Shown: positions 1-6,521 of the stretch, one piece after another
Numbering within the stretch: position 1 is the stretch's first letter
Layout of the letters: every line of letters starts with the position of its first letter
Source: Micromonospora carbonacea
GTDB lineage: Bacteria > Actinomycetota > Actinomycetes > Mycobacteriales > Micromonosporaceae
DNA: 64,000 nucleotides
Direction: 5' to 3'
Assembly (NCBI RefSeq): GCF_014205165.1
Contig: NZ_JACHMZ010000001.1
Coordinates: 1,400,001-1,464,000, forward strand
Notes under the pieces: generated by a model
The model's input: only the letters and a program-made list of their open reading frames with translations
Database searches by the model: none
Told to the model about the DNA's origin: nothing
Position numbers and translations under genes: made by a program

Positions 1-114
1 GTGACCTGGATCGAACGGACCTACCATCGCCGACGACGCCAACGATCCCTGTCCCGGTTGACCCCTATCGAGTACGAGACCATCATGACCCCACCGGCCA
101 GTCAGGCCGCGTGA
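1..114 (+). CDS. IS3-family transposase (OrfB), C-terminal fragment
   Basis: The window opens inside a reading frame that ends at 112-114. The visible 37 residues include WIERTYHRRRRQRSLSRLTP and then IEYE, the typical C-terminal tail of IS3-family OrfB integrases (rve domain), just after the catalytic DDE region, which lies outside the window. The true start is therefore upstream of base 1. The family cuts and joins IS ends in the IS3 copy-out pathway. Directly downstream, AACTGTCACCTATCGG looks like the end of the element. Whether the whole copy is intact cannot be judged here. Confidence 0.82.
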   Translation: MTWIERTYHRRRRQRSLSRLTPIEYETIMTPPASQAA

Positions 115-155
115 CTGAAACTGTCACCTATCGGTGCAGCAGACCCAACGGGCAT
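115..155 (+). mobile_element. Probable right end of the IS3-like element
   Basis: Immediately after the transposase stop the sequence CTGTCACCTATCGGTGCAGC resembles right ends of actinobacterial IS3/IS407-group elements. The matching left end and target duplication are outside the window, so the exact terminus is uncertain. Confidence 0.5.
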
Positions 156-179
156 GCCAGCCCGTCGGTTCCGGTGGGC

Positions 180-401
180 CTACGCTACCGGGGGTTTGAC
201 GTAGACGCCTCGGCCAGGCTGCCCGTACACGAGGTCCCGCGCCTTGAGCTGGATCATCACGAACCGGATGACCGTCTCGCTCACCTCGTACTGATCGCAC
301 AACTGGCGGGTGCTGGGTAGACGGTCACCGGGCTTCAACACGCCAGCCTCGATCTGGCGCGTGATGTCGTCGGCGATCTGTTGGTATAGCGGCTCAGCCA
401 T
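180..401 (-). CDS. Minimal GntR-family transcriptional regulator
   Basis: A 73-residue protein (MAEPLYQQIADDITRQIEAG...) that is essentially only the GntR winged helix-turn-helix. LYQQIADDITRQI is helix 1, LPSTRQLCDQYEVSETVIR is the recognition region, and GRGVYVKPP is the wing end. It has no effector domain, so it resembles the shortest YtrA/WhiH-like or plasmid-type GntR proteins. The start at 401 is chosen because GGGAGG lies about 6 nt upstream; a longer frame to 479 has no support. It is divergent from the three-gene mini-operon at 506-1106 and separated from it by about 105 bp, which suggests that it controls that promoter and its own. Ligand unknown. Confidence 0.82.
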   Translation of the reverse strand: MAEPLYQQIADDITRQIEAGVLKPGDRLPSTRQLCDQYEVSETVIRFVMIQLKARDLVYGQPGRGVYVKPPVA

Positions 402-460
402 CGATGCCCTCCCCACGCAAGGGAACACGTAAGGCACCACAGCAGCCGACACGGGGTATC

Positions 461-489
461 TTCGGTACACCAGGTACACCCAGTAACGT
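461..489 (+). promoter_or_regulatory. Promoter with tandem GGTACACC repeats (putative GntR operator)
   Basis: Between the divergent GntR gene and the mini-operon lie a possible -35 TTCGGT (461-466), a 17-bp spacer and a -10-like TAACGT (484-489). The spacer holds two adjacent 9-bp repeats, GGTACACCA (464-472) and GGTACACCC (473-481). Their position between the promoter elements suggests an operator; the assignment to the GntR protein is inference. Confidence 0.45.
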
Positions 490-505
490 AGGTTGTGAGG
501 TGCCG

Positions 506-682
506 ATGGTTCGCCACGACGAATACCTGCTGGTCGCAGCTCTAACCCTTGCCCGGCGGCATCGGCCGGTGTGGTCCTGGGTCAGGTGGCGGCGGGTATG
601 TCGATGCGGCTCGGAGCTGCCGTGCCGGGCCAAACATCGCGTCCCGGCCAGCAGGGGGCGCCGGCCCGGTGATCGATCGTGA
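506..682 (+). CDS. Small Cys-containing protein, first gene of a three-gene mini-operon
   Basis: A 58-residue protein, MVRHDEYLLVAALTLARRHR..., with a CRCGSELPC motif that could bind metal and an Arg-rich tail. The start at 506 has GTGAGG 5 nt upstream. Its stop (680-682) overlaps the GTG of the next gene in a GTGA junction, so the two are probably translationally coupled. I recall similar small proteins near GntR genes in actinomycete integrative elements, but I cannot name a family and the function is unknown. Confidence 0.65.
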   Translation: MVRHDEYLLVAALTLARRHRPVWSWVRWRRVCRCGSELPCRAKHRVPASRGRRPGDRS

Positions 683-843
683 CCGCCCGGCGATTGCCCC
701 CGCTGATCCTGGATGCCTGGCGTGCCCTCGACTGGCACAAGCACCGGCGGTGTTCCGCTTGCCGCCCGAGCGGCGGGTGTCCCCTAATGGAGTTGGCCCG
801 GAACCGGATCAGGGCATGGCGACGTTACGGGCCTCGCCGATGA
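679..843 (+). CDS. Small CxxC protein, second gene of the mini-operon
   Basis: A 54-residue frame starting with GTG at 679 (VTARRLPPLILDAWRALDWH...). It holds CSACRPSGGC, a possible zinc or redox site, followed by a basic helix MELARNRIRAWRRYG. It overlaps the upstream stop by 4 bp (GTGA) and the downstream start by 4 bp (ATGA). These exact overlaps on both sides, together with the conserved-looking Cys cluster, are the main evidence that it is a gene. Function unknown. Confidence 0.62.
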   Translation: MTARRLPPLILDAWRALDWHKHRRCSACRPSGGCPLMELARNRIRAWRRYGPRR

Positions 844-1106
844 TCGAGCTGAAAACTGGCGACGTCCTTCAGATAACCGCCGCGTGCAGCGTCCAGTTCA
901 CGAAGCCGATGATGTTTCGTCTGATCAAGGTTCGGCACGACCTGGTGACCTACGAACAGTGGATCTGGCTCGACGGCTATCAGCTCGACGCCAACGGCGA
1001 GGCGGTGGCCCGACGGGAGATCTTCGTGCTGCGGGCGGGGCTGACGGTCCAACAACCAACCGTCCCGACGCAGTCGAGGAGGCCCAGACTGCAGATGCGG
1101 ACATAG
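840..1106 (+). CDS. Small beta-rich hypothetical protein, third gene of the mini-operon
   Basis: An 88-residue protein, MIELKTGDVLQITAACSVQF..., then RLIKVRHDLVTYEQWIWLDGYQ and a polar tail. The ATG at 840 overlaps the previous stop (ATGA). Alternating hydrophobic and charged residues suggest a compact beta fold. It ends 21 bp from the convergent gene that ends at 1128. With the two upstream genes it forms one transcription unit opposite the GntR gene. No function is recognised. Confidence 0.65.
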   Translation: MIELKTGDVLQITAACSVQFTKPMMFRLIKVRHDLVTYEQWIWLDGYQLDANGEAVARREIFVLRAGLTVQQPTVPTQSRRPRLQMRT

Positions 1107-1127
1107 GTCTGCCGGTTGGGCGGGCAC

Positions 1128-1358
1128 TCAGGGCGCAGTGTCGGAGTAGACCTCGACGTCGTAGAGCAACTGCACGTTGCGGCGGCCGTTCGTGATGCCG
1201 ACGAAGACCGGTTCACCCGCCGGGGTGCGGCCCTGCCGCCACACCGCGTCCCGCGCCGCCTCCCGCGACTCGTGGTGGGTCTTGCCCTCCTGGTGCAGTT
1301 GCAGGATGCGTCGGGCGGTGACCCGGTCGCTGTCGAGGTGGACCCGCAGCAGAGGCAT
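1128..1358 (-). CDS. Conserved hypothetical protein (76 aa)
   Basis: The protein MPLLRVHLDSDRVTARRILQ... is small, soluble and charged, with a helical middle (HQEGKTHHESREAARDAVWR) and a strand-rich end (VFVGITNGRRNVQLLYDVEV). The ATG at 1358 is chosen because upstream sequence in this frame belongs to the divergent TetR gene. The start-to-start gap to TetR is only about 70 bp and contains a palindrome, so this gene may be under TetR control. The function is not recognised. Confidence 0.68.
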   Translation of the reverse strand: MPLLRVHLDSDRVTARRILQLHQEGKTHHESREAARDAVWRQGRTPAGEPVFVGITNGRRNVQLLYDVEVYSDTAP

Positions 1359-1386
1359 GACGCCATCCCCTCCCCGATTCCGAGCC

Positions 1387-1427
1387 CAACTTACCAACGT
1401 TAAGTTGCCTGTCCACCGTACTAGAAT
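1387..1427 (+). promoter_or_regulatory. TetR-type palindromic operator overlapping a leaderless promoter
   Basis: CAACTTA (1387-1393), a 7-nt spacer and TAAGTTG (1401-1407) form a perfect inverted repeat between divergent genes. A -10-like TAGAAT at 1422-1427 is followed by 7 nt and ATG at 1435. The palindrome covers the expected -35 region, as expected for autorepression. Confidence 0.65.
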
Positions 1428-1434
1428 GAACTCC

Positions 1435-2148
1435 ATGACCACCACGCCGCCGCCCGTCTGGCTGCGCGCGGAGCCGGCGCGCGCCCGGCGGAAGCCGCCG
1501 CTGACCCTCGACCGCATCGTGGGCGCGGCGGTGACCCTGCTCGACGCCGACGGCATCGAGGGCCTGACGATGCGCCGCCTCGCCCAGCAGCTCGACGTGA
1601 CGGCCACCGCGTTGTACTGGCACGTGAAGACGAAGGACGACGTCCTGGACCTGGCCGTCGACGGGGTCTTCGGCGACGTGCCGATCCCCGAGGTGACCGA
1701 CGACTGGCGACAGGACGTCCGCGCCCTCGTCCGTGCCTGGCGCGCCGCGATGCTGCGCCATCCCTGGGCGCCGGGGCTGATCGGGCGGCCGATGCTCGGG
1801 CCCAACGTCCTGGCCCGCACCGAGTTCCTCCAGGCGGCGCTGGTGCGCGGCGGCTGTGGCGGGCTCCGGCTCGCGGTGGCCACGCGGATGCTGGCCAACT
1901 ACGTCATCGGCGCGTCGCTCACGGAGGCCACCTGGCGGCAGCACGCGGACCCCGGGGCGAGGGCCGCCGCCCGCGAGCACGTCGCCGCGAGCGCCGACAC
2001 CTATCCGACCCTCCACGCCTCCGGCCATCTCGACGGTACGAGGTGGGACGACGACCTGCTGTTCGAGGAGGGCCTCGACGGCGTCCTCCGGGCGGCGGCA
2101 CGCCCGGGGGCACCGGGTCGACCGGGCCGGGCGGGGGCATCGGACTGA
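1435..2148 (+). CDS. TetR/AcrR-family transcriptional regulator
   Basis: The N-terminal TetR helix-turn-helix is clear: LTLDRIVGAAVTLLDADGIE, then GLTMRRLAQQLDVTATALYW and HVKTKDDVLDLAVD. The rest resembles the TetR_C (tetracycline-repressor-like) ligand domain. The tail from about residue 220 (AARPGAPGRPGRAG) is low complexity. Start at 1435 follows a TAGAAT -10 by 7 nt, consistent with a leaderless message; ATG 1426 is an alternative. It likely binds the 1387-1407 palindrome and controls itself and the divergent gene at 1128-1358. The ligand is unknown. Confidence 0.88.
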   Translation: MTTTPPPVWLRAEPARARRKPPLTLDRIVGAAVTLLDADGIEGLTMRRLAQQLDVTATALYWHVKTKDDVLDLAVDGVFGDVPIPEVTDDWRQDVRALVRAWRAAMLRHPWAPGLIGRPMLGPNVLARTEFLQAALVRGGCGGLRLAVATRMLANYVIGASLTEATWRQHADPGARAAAREHVAASADTYPTLHASGHLDGTRWDDDLLFEEGLDGVLRAAARPGAPGRPGRAGASD

Positions 2149-2203
2149 CGGGGCCGGGCGGCGGCACGCGTGAGGGCACCGGGCTGACCGGGCCGGGCGG
2201 CCG

Positions 2204-2884
2204 TCAGGCGGGGGAGAGGGCGGCCACCAGCTCGGCCATGCTGTCGATGGTGGCGTCCGCCGGGGCGAGCCGGGCGCGCTTGCCGGGCTTGTTGGCGTAC
2301 CCGATGGCGGCGACCCCGGCGGCGTGGGCGGCCTCGACGTCGGTGGCCGAGTCGCCGACCAGGACGCAGTCCGCCGGTTCGGCGTCCAACTCCCGCAGGG
2401 CCGCGAGCACCGGGTACGGGTCCGGCTTCATCCGCCCGGGCGCGGCCTCGGGGCGGCCGACGACCGGGTGCACGTACGAAGTGAGTCCATGGGCGTCCAG
2501 GTAGGCGCGGACGCACGCGGCGGAGTTGTTCGACACCACGGCGACCCGGCGGCCGGTGCGGTGGGCGGCGAGGATGACCTGCCGGCCGAACGGGGTCGGC
2601 GCGGCGGTGCGGACCGCGGTGACCTCCGCGCGGGTCAGCGCCTCGTCGACCAGCCGGACGACGGCGGGGCGGCCGAGCGTGGCGGTGAAGCGCAGCACGG
2701 CGAGCGGATCGGGCTCGCGCCGGACGACGGTCGGCAGGGGCACGTCCCGGTCGGCGAGCAGCCGGCGCAGCTCGTCGGCGACGGCCGACGCGGGGTGCCG
2801 GGCGAAGACGGCGCACACGGGCCCGTCGAAGTCGAGCAGGACCACGCGGGCGCGGCCGACGAGGGGAGCGAGAACGGCGGTCAC
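2204..2884 (-). CDS. HAD-superfamily hydrolase
   Basis: A 226-residue haloacid-dehalogenase-type phosphatase. Motif I is LLDFDGPV (about residues 16-23), motif II is VVSNNS (116-121), the motif III lysine is in MKPDP (152-156), and motif IV is VLVGDSATDVEAA (174-186). The insert between motifs I and II fits a phosphoglycolate-phosphatase-like helical cap. The GTG start overlaps the stop of the upstream EamA gene by 4 bp (GTGA), so the two are co-translated. The substrate cannot be read from sequence. Confidence 0.85.
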   Translation of the reverse strand: MTAVLAPLVGRARVVLLDFDGPVCAVFARHPASAVADELRRLLADRDVPLPTVVRREPDPLAVLRFTATLGRPAVVRLVDEALTRAEVTAVRTAAPTPFGRQVILAAHRTGRRVAVVSNNSAACVRAYLDAHGLTSYVHPVVGRPEAAPGRMKPDPYPVLAALRELDAEPADCVLVGDSATDVEAAHAAGVAAIGYANKPGKRARLAPADATIDSMAELVAALSPA

Positions 2885-3873
2885 GGCCCGGCGGCCCCGT
2901 CGGGCTGCGCCGGGCCGGGTCTTGCCGCTGCGGGGGCGGTCCGGTCCTGGCCCGCAGGGTGCAGGGCGACGACTGCGGCCAGGATGAGCGCGCCGCCGAG
3001 CAGCGCCGGCGCGGTGAGCCGCTCGCCCAGGAGCAGGGCCGCCAGGAGGGCTGCGGAGAGCGGCTCGACCAGGGTGGCCACCGTGGCGGCCGACCCGGAC
3101 GTCGTCCGCAGCCCGGCGTAGAGCAGGCCGTACGCCAGGGCCATCGTCGCGACCCCGAGGTAGGCCAGCAGGGCGAGCGAGGCGGGGTCTGCCGTGAGTA
3201 CCGGCTCGCCCGCGACGAGGGCGATCCCGAGCCAGGGGAGCAGCACCAGCGTCCCGGCGGCGGTGGCGCACGTGGTCAGGGCCACGGAGTCGACCCGCTG
3301 GGCCAGGGTGTGCCCGAGCAGCGTCGTCGCCGCGTACGTGGCCCCGGACGCGACGGCGAGGACGATCCCGAGCCCCGGCCGGCCGCCGGGGGCGGGTGAG
3401 CCGTGTCCGGCGGTCGCGCTGATCAGCACCAGCCCGGTGAGCGCCGCCGCCAGCACGGCCACCTCGCGCAGCGACGGGCGTGACCGGGCGACGGCGTGCT
3501 CCCAGGCAGCGGTCAGGACCGGTGCCAGCCCGAGCGAGACGACGGTCGAGACGCTCACGCCGACCAGCAGGACGGAGCCGAAGTACAGGGCCTGGTAGAG
3601 GGCGGTGCCGACGCCGACCACGACGGCCAGCACCGGGTGGGCGCGCATCGTGGCGAGCACGACGCCCGACCGGCGGGTCGCCACGGCGAAGCCGGCCAGG
3701 GCGACGGCGGCCAGCGCCATCCGCCACGCGCTGACCGTCATCGCGCCGAGGCCGTCGCGGTCGTGCAGCACGGTGACCACCAGCCCGCCGGTGCCCCACA
3801 GGACGCCTGCCGCGCAGACCTGGAGCAGCCCGATGCGGGCGCGTCGGTGGGTGGCCTCCGCTGTCGTCGTCAC
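2881..3873 (-). CDS. EamA/DMT-superfamily transporter
   Basis: A 330-residue membrane protein with about ten hydrophobic helices in two repeated EamA halves. The first begins LLQVCAAGVLWGTGGLVVTV and the second near GLGIVLAVASGATYAATTLL. Family members export small metabolites such as amino acids. The C-terminal 25 residues (AGQDRTAPAAARPGPAQPDG) are a polar tail. It is the first gene of a two-gene unit with the HAD hydrolase. No substrate can be assigned. Confidence 0.87.
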   Translation of the reverse strand: MTTTAEATHRRARIGLLQVCAAGVLWGTGGLVVTVLHDRDGLGAMTVSAWRMALAAVALAGFAVATRRSGVVLATMRAHPVLAVVVGVGTALYQALYFGSVLLVGVSVSTVVSLGLAPVLTAAWEHAVARSRPSLREVAVLAAALTGLVLISATAGHGSPAPGGRPGLGIVLAVASGATYAATTLLGHTLAQRVDSVALTTCATAAGTLVLLPWLGIALVAGEPVLTADPASLALLAYLGVATMALAYGLLYAGLRTTSGSAATVATLVEPLSAALLAALLLGERLTAPALLGGALILAAVVALHPAGQDRTAPAAARPGPAQPDGAAGP

Positions 3874-3962
3874 GGGACCAACCTATGCGGCGCGCCGAAC
3901 TTGTTCGATCCGATTTACGCCACCCTGATGCCAGGAGTGGTGCCGGATCGCGCCAACCTGGC

Positions 3963-3999
3963 TTGTTCGTGTGCCATTCATGTGCCATAGTGGTGCCAT
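3963..3999 (+). promoter_or_regulatory. Leaderless promoter carrying three 11-bp-spaced GTGCCAT repeats
   Basis: A -35 TTGTTC (3963-3968), a 17-bp spacer and a -10 CATAGT (3986-3991) stand 6 nt before ATG 3998. TGTGCCAT occurs at 3970-3977 and 3981-3988, and GGTGCCAT at 3992-3999, exactly one helical turn apart, covering the spacer, the -10 and the start codon. This layout fits cooperative binding by the ribbon-helix-helix product of the downstream gene. Confidence 0.6.
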
Positions 4000-4531
4000 G
4001 GACCTGAACTCCTACGTGAGCAACCTCGGGCGCGAGTTCGCCACCCTCGCCGAGGCTGGCGGCGACGAGTCGCGGTTGCTAATCGAGCGCCTGACCGGGG
4101 CGCTGGAATCGGCGATCCGGATGACCCTGCTGGAGGCGCTGTCGGCCGCGGCCGACGAGATCACCCGGGACCTGGCCCCGGGCTCGGTGGAGCTGCGCCT
4201 GCGCGGGCGCGACCCGGACTTCGTCGTGACCCCGCCGCCCGCCGAGCCGCCCCGGCCCGTCGCGGACGGCGGCACGGCGACGGCCGCCGGCACGCCGGAC
4301 GCCGCCCTGCCGATTGCCGAGGACGGCCCCGCCGCGCGGATCAACGTGCGCCTGCCCGAGCAGCTCAAGGCCGCGATCGAGGAGGCGGCGGCGCGGGAGG
4401 GCCGCTCGGTCAACGCCTGGCTGGTCCGCGCCGCCACCGCGGCTCTGCAACGGCCCGACCCCGACCAGCGCCCCGAGCCCCGCGACAGCGGCAGGCGCGC
4501 CCGGCAGAGCTTCACCGGCTGGGTGCGCTGA
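3998..4531 (+). CDS. HicB-like / ribbon-helix-helix DNA-binding protein
   Basis: A 177-residue protein. Residues 1-70 are helical (MDLNSYVSNLGREFATLAEA...), the middle is a Pro/Ala-rich linker, and about residues 114-150 are a ribbon-helix-helix: ARINVRLPEQLKAAIEEAAA, then REGRSVNAWLVRAATAAL. This is the Arc/HicB fold that binds DNA as a dimer through a beta ribbon. No HicA toxin is adjacent. The neighbours are a DUF4097 protein and an ABC exporter, so it is more likely a local repressor than an antitoxin. Three direct repeats over its own promoter suggest autoregulation. Confidence 0.8.
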   Translation: MDLNSYVSNLGREFATLAEAGGDESRLLIERLTGALESAIRMTLLEALSAAADEITRDLAPGSVELRLRGRDPDFVVTPPPAEPPRPVADGGTATAAGTPDAALPIAEDGPAARINVRLPEQLKAAIEEAAAREGRSVNAWLVRAATAALQRPDPDQRPEPRDSGRRARQSFTGWVR

Positions 4532-4691
4532 CCGGAACCCGCCCCACCGCCACCGCCACCGCACCACCCGCCACAGCGCCACCCCCCACACCTCACCCGC
4601 GCCGCACCACCCCCCACGCCGGGCCGCACCCCCCGGCCGCACGTCCCCGACCTGCGGGGACGACCCACCCACCCACGATGCGGAGACGACC
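4532..4691 (+). other. C-rich, G-poor intra-operon spacer
   Basis: From about 4543 to 4650 the + strand is almost only C and A with scattered G (CCACCGCCACCGCCACCG and runs of C). Such unstructured C-over-G stretches can act as Rho-loading sites. No gene or Shine-Dalgarno sequence is seen apart from the region just before ATG 4692. Confidence 0.4.
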
Positions 4692-5531
4692 ATGCCTACT
4701 TTCGAGACCCCCGGACCGATCGCCGTCACGCTGGAGCTCGGCGTCGCCCACGTGCGGGTCGCCGCGAGCGACCGGACCGACACCGTCGTCGAGGTCCGGC
4801 CCAGCGACGAGACCGACGAGTCCGACGTGCAGGCCGCCGCGCAGGTCCGGGTCGAGTGCGCCAACGGCGCGCTCCAGGTCACCGGCCCGAAGCGGACGTT
4901 CGACTTCTCCAAGAAGAGCAGGTCGGTGGAGGTCTCCATCGAACTGCCCAGCGGCTCCCCGCTCTCCGCCCACCTGGTGATGGGCGACGTCCGTTGCGCC
5001 GGCCGGCTCGGCGAGTGCCGGATCAGGACCACCGGCGACGTCCGGGTCGAACGGACCGGCCCGCTGCGCCTGCACACGGGGGTCGGTCACGTCGCCGTCG
5101 ACGCCGTCGCGGGCGACGCCGAGGTCTCCACCGGCTCCGGCAGGGTCGAACTCGGCGCGGTCGAGGGGGCCGCGACGGTCAAGAACTCCAACGGCGACAC
5201 CAGCATCGACGCGGCCACCGGCGACGCCCGGGTGCGCGCGGCCAACGGCGACATCCACGTCGAGCGGGCCGGTGCCGGCGTCGACGCGAAGACGTCCAAC
5301 GGCAGCATCCGGCTCGGCGAGGTGGTCCGCGGCGCGATCGTGCTCGGCACCGCCGCCGGGAACCTGGACGTCGGCATCGCCGAGGGCACCGCCGCCTGGC
5401 TGGAGGTCAACACCGGGTACGGGCACGTGCGCAACCTGCTGGAGAACACCGGCCGGCCCGGCGGGACCGAACAGACCGTCGAGGTCCGCGCCGCCACCTC
5501 CTACGGCGACATCACCATCCACCGCTCCTGA
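4692..5531 (+). CDS. DUF4097-family beta-strand repeat protein
   Basis: A 279-residue protein with repeated short strands (GDVRVERTG, GDAEVSTGSGRVELG, NGDTSIDAATGDARVRAANG). This is the DUF4097/adhesin-like right-handed beta-helix seen in many actinobacteria. It has no signal peptide or membrane segment, so it is predicted cytoplasmic. It lies 30 bp upstream of a DrrA-type ATPase and downstream of the RHH regulator, a common association whose mechanism is not established to my knowledge. It may act as a scaffold or sensor for the exporter; this is inference. Confidence 0.85.
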   Translation: MPTFETPGPIAVTLELGVAHVRVAASDRTDTVVEVRPSDETDESDVQAAAQVRVECANGALQVTGPKRTFDFSKKSRSVEVSIELPSGSPLSAHLVMGDVRCAGRLGECRIRTTGDVRVERTGPLRLHTGVGHVAVDAVAGDAEVSTGSGRVELGAVEGAATVKNSNGDTSIDAATGDARVRAANGDIHVERAGAGVDAKTSNGSIRLGEVVRGAIVLGTAAGNLDVGIAEGTAAWLEVNTGYGHVRNLLENTGRPGGTEQTVEVRAATSYGDITIHRS

Positions 5532-5561
5532 CCCCCCTTCCGGCCTGAGGAGAGAACAACC

Positions 5562-6521
5562 ATGTCCAGTACGCAGTCCCGGCCGGCGATCGCCGTGACC
5601 GGCCTACGGAAGTCGTTCGGCGACCGGGCCGTCCTCGACGGTGTCGACCTGTCCGTGCCGGCCGGCACGGTCTTCGCGCTGCTCGGCGCGAACGGCGCGG
5701 GGAAGACCACCACCGTGCGGATCCTGTCCACCCTGCTCGGGGCCGACGCCGGTGACGTCCGGGTCGCCGGGCACGACCTCGCCCGTGAACCCGACGCGGT
5801 GCGCGCCGCGATCGGGGTCACCGGCCAGTTCTCCGCCGTGGACAACCTGCTCACCGGCGAGGAGAACCTGCTGCTGATGGCGGACCTGCACCACCTGCCC
5901 CGGGCCGAGGGCCGGCGGCTCGCCGCCCGGCTGCTCGCACGGTTCGACCTGACCGACGCGGCCCGCAGGCCGGCGTCGACCTACTCCGGTGGCATGCGGC
6001 GGCGGCTCGACCTGGCGATGACCCTGGTCGGCAGCCCGCGAGTGATCTTCCTCGACGAGCCGACGACCGGGCTGGACCCGCGCAGCCGCCGCACCATGTG
6101 GCAGCTCGTCCGGGAGCTGGTGGCCGGCGGCGTCACCATCTTCCTCACCACGCAGTACCTGGAGGAGGCCGACGAGTTGGCCGACCGCATCGCGGTCCTG
6201 CACCGTGGGCGGGTGGTCGCCGAGGGCACCGCGGAGGAGCTCAAGCGCCGCGTCCCCGGCGGGCACGTCCGCCTGCGGTTCACCGACGAGCAGGGCCTCG
6301 ACGCCGCCCGGCGCGTGCTCGGTCCGGTCCCGCGGGACGGCGACGCGCTGGCCCTGCGGGTGCCCGGCGACGGCAGCCTGCGCTCGCTCAGGACCCTGAT
6401 CGGCCGGCTCGACGACCGGGCCGTCCAGGTCGACGAGTTGTCCGTGCACACCCCCGACCTCGACGACGTCTTCCTCGCCCTCACCGGCGACCCCACCGAC
6501 GAGAAGGTGACCACCCGATGA
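5562..6521 (+). CDS. DrrA-type ABC transporter ATP-binding protein
   Basis: A 319-residue ATPase with Walker A GANGAGKTTT (about residues 43-52), signature YSGGMRRRLDLAM (140-152), Walker B RVIFLDEPTTGLDP (158-171) and a C-terminal extension typical of DrrA/NodI-like drug exporters. Ribosome binding site GGAGAG precedes ATG 5562. The stop overlaps the permease start (ATGA at 6518). Together they should form an ABC-2 exporter, 2+2. The substrate is unknown; daunorubicin-resistance naming reflects homology only. Confidence 0.93.
   Translation: MSSTQSRPAIAVTGLRKSFGDRAVLDGVDLSVPAGTVFALLGANGAGKTTTVRILSTLLGADAGDVRVAGHDLAREPDAVRAAIGVTGQFSAVDNLLTGEENLLLMADLHHLPRAEGRRLAARLLARFDLTDAARRPASTYSGGMRRRLDLAMTLVGSPRVIFLDEPTTGLDPRSRRTMWQLVRELVAGGVTIFLTTQYLEEADELADRIAVLHRGRVVAEGTAEELKRRVPGGHVRLRFTDEQGLDAARRVLGPVPRDGDALALRVPGDGSLRSLRTLIGRLDDRAVQVDELSVHTPDLDDVFLALTGDPTDEKVTTR

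Noticed and set aside
3998-4531. HicAB toxin-antitoxin pair
   Set aside because: The ribbon-helix-helix part resembles HicB, but there is no small HicA-like dsRNA-binding frame on either side.
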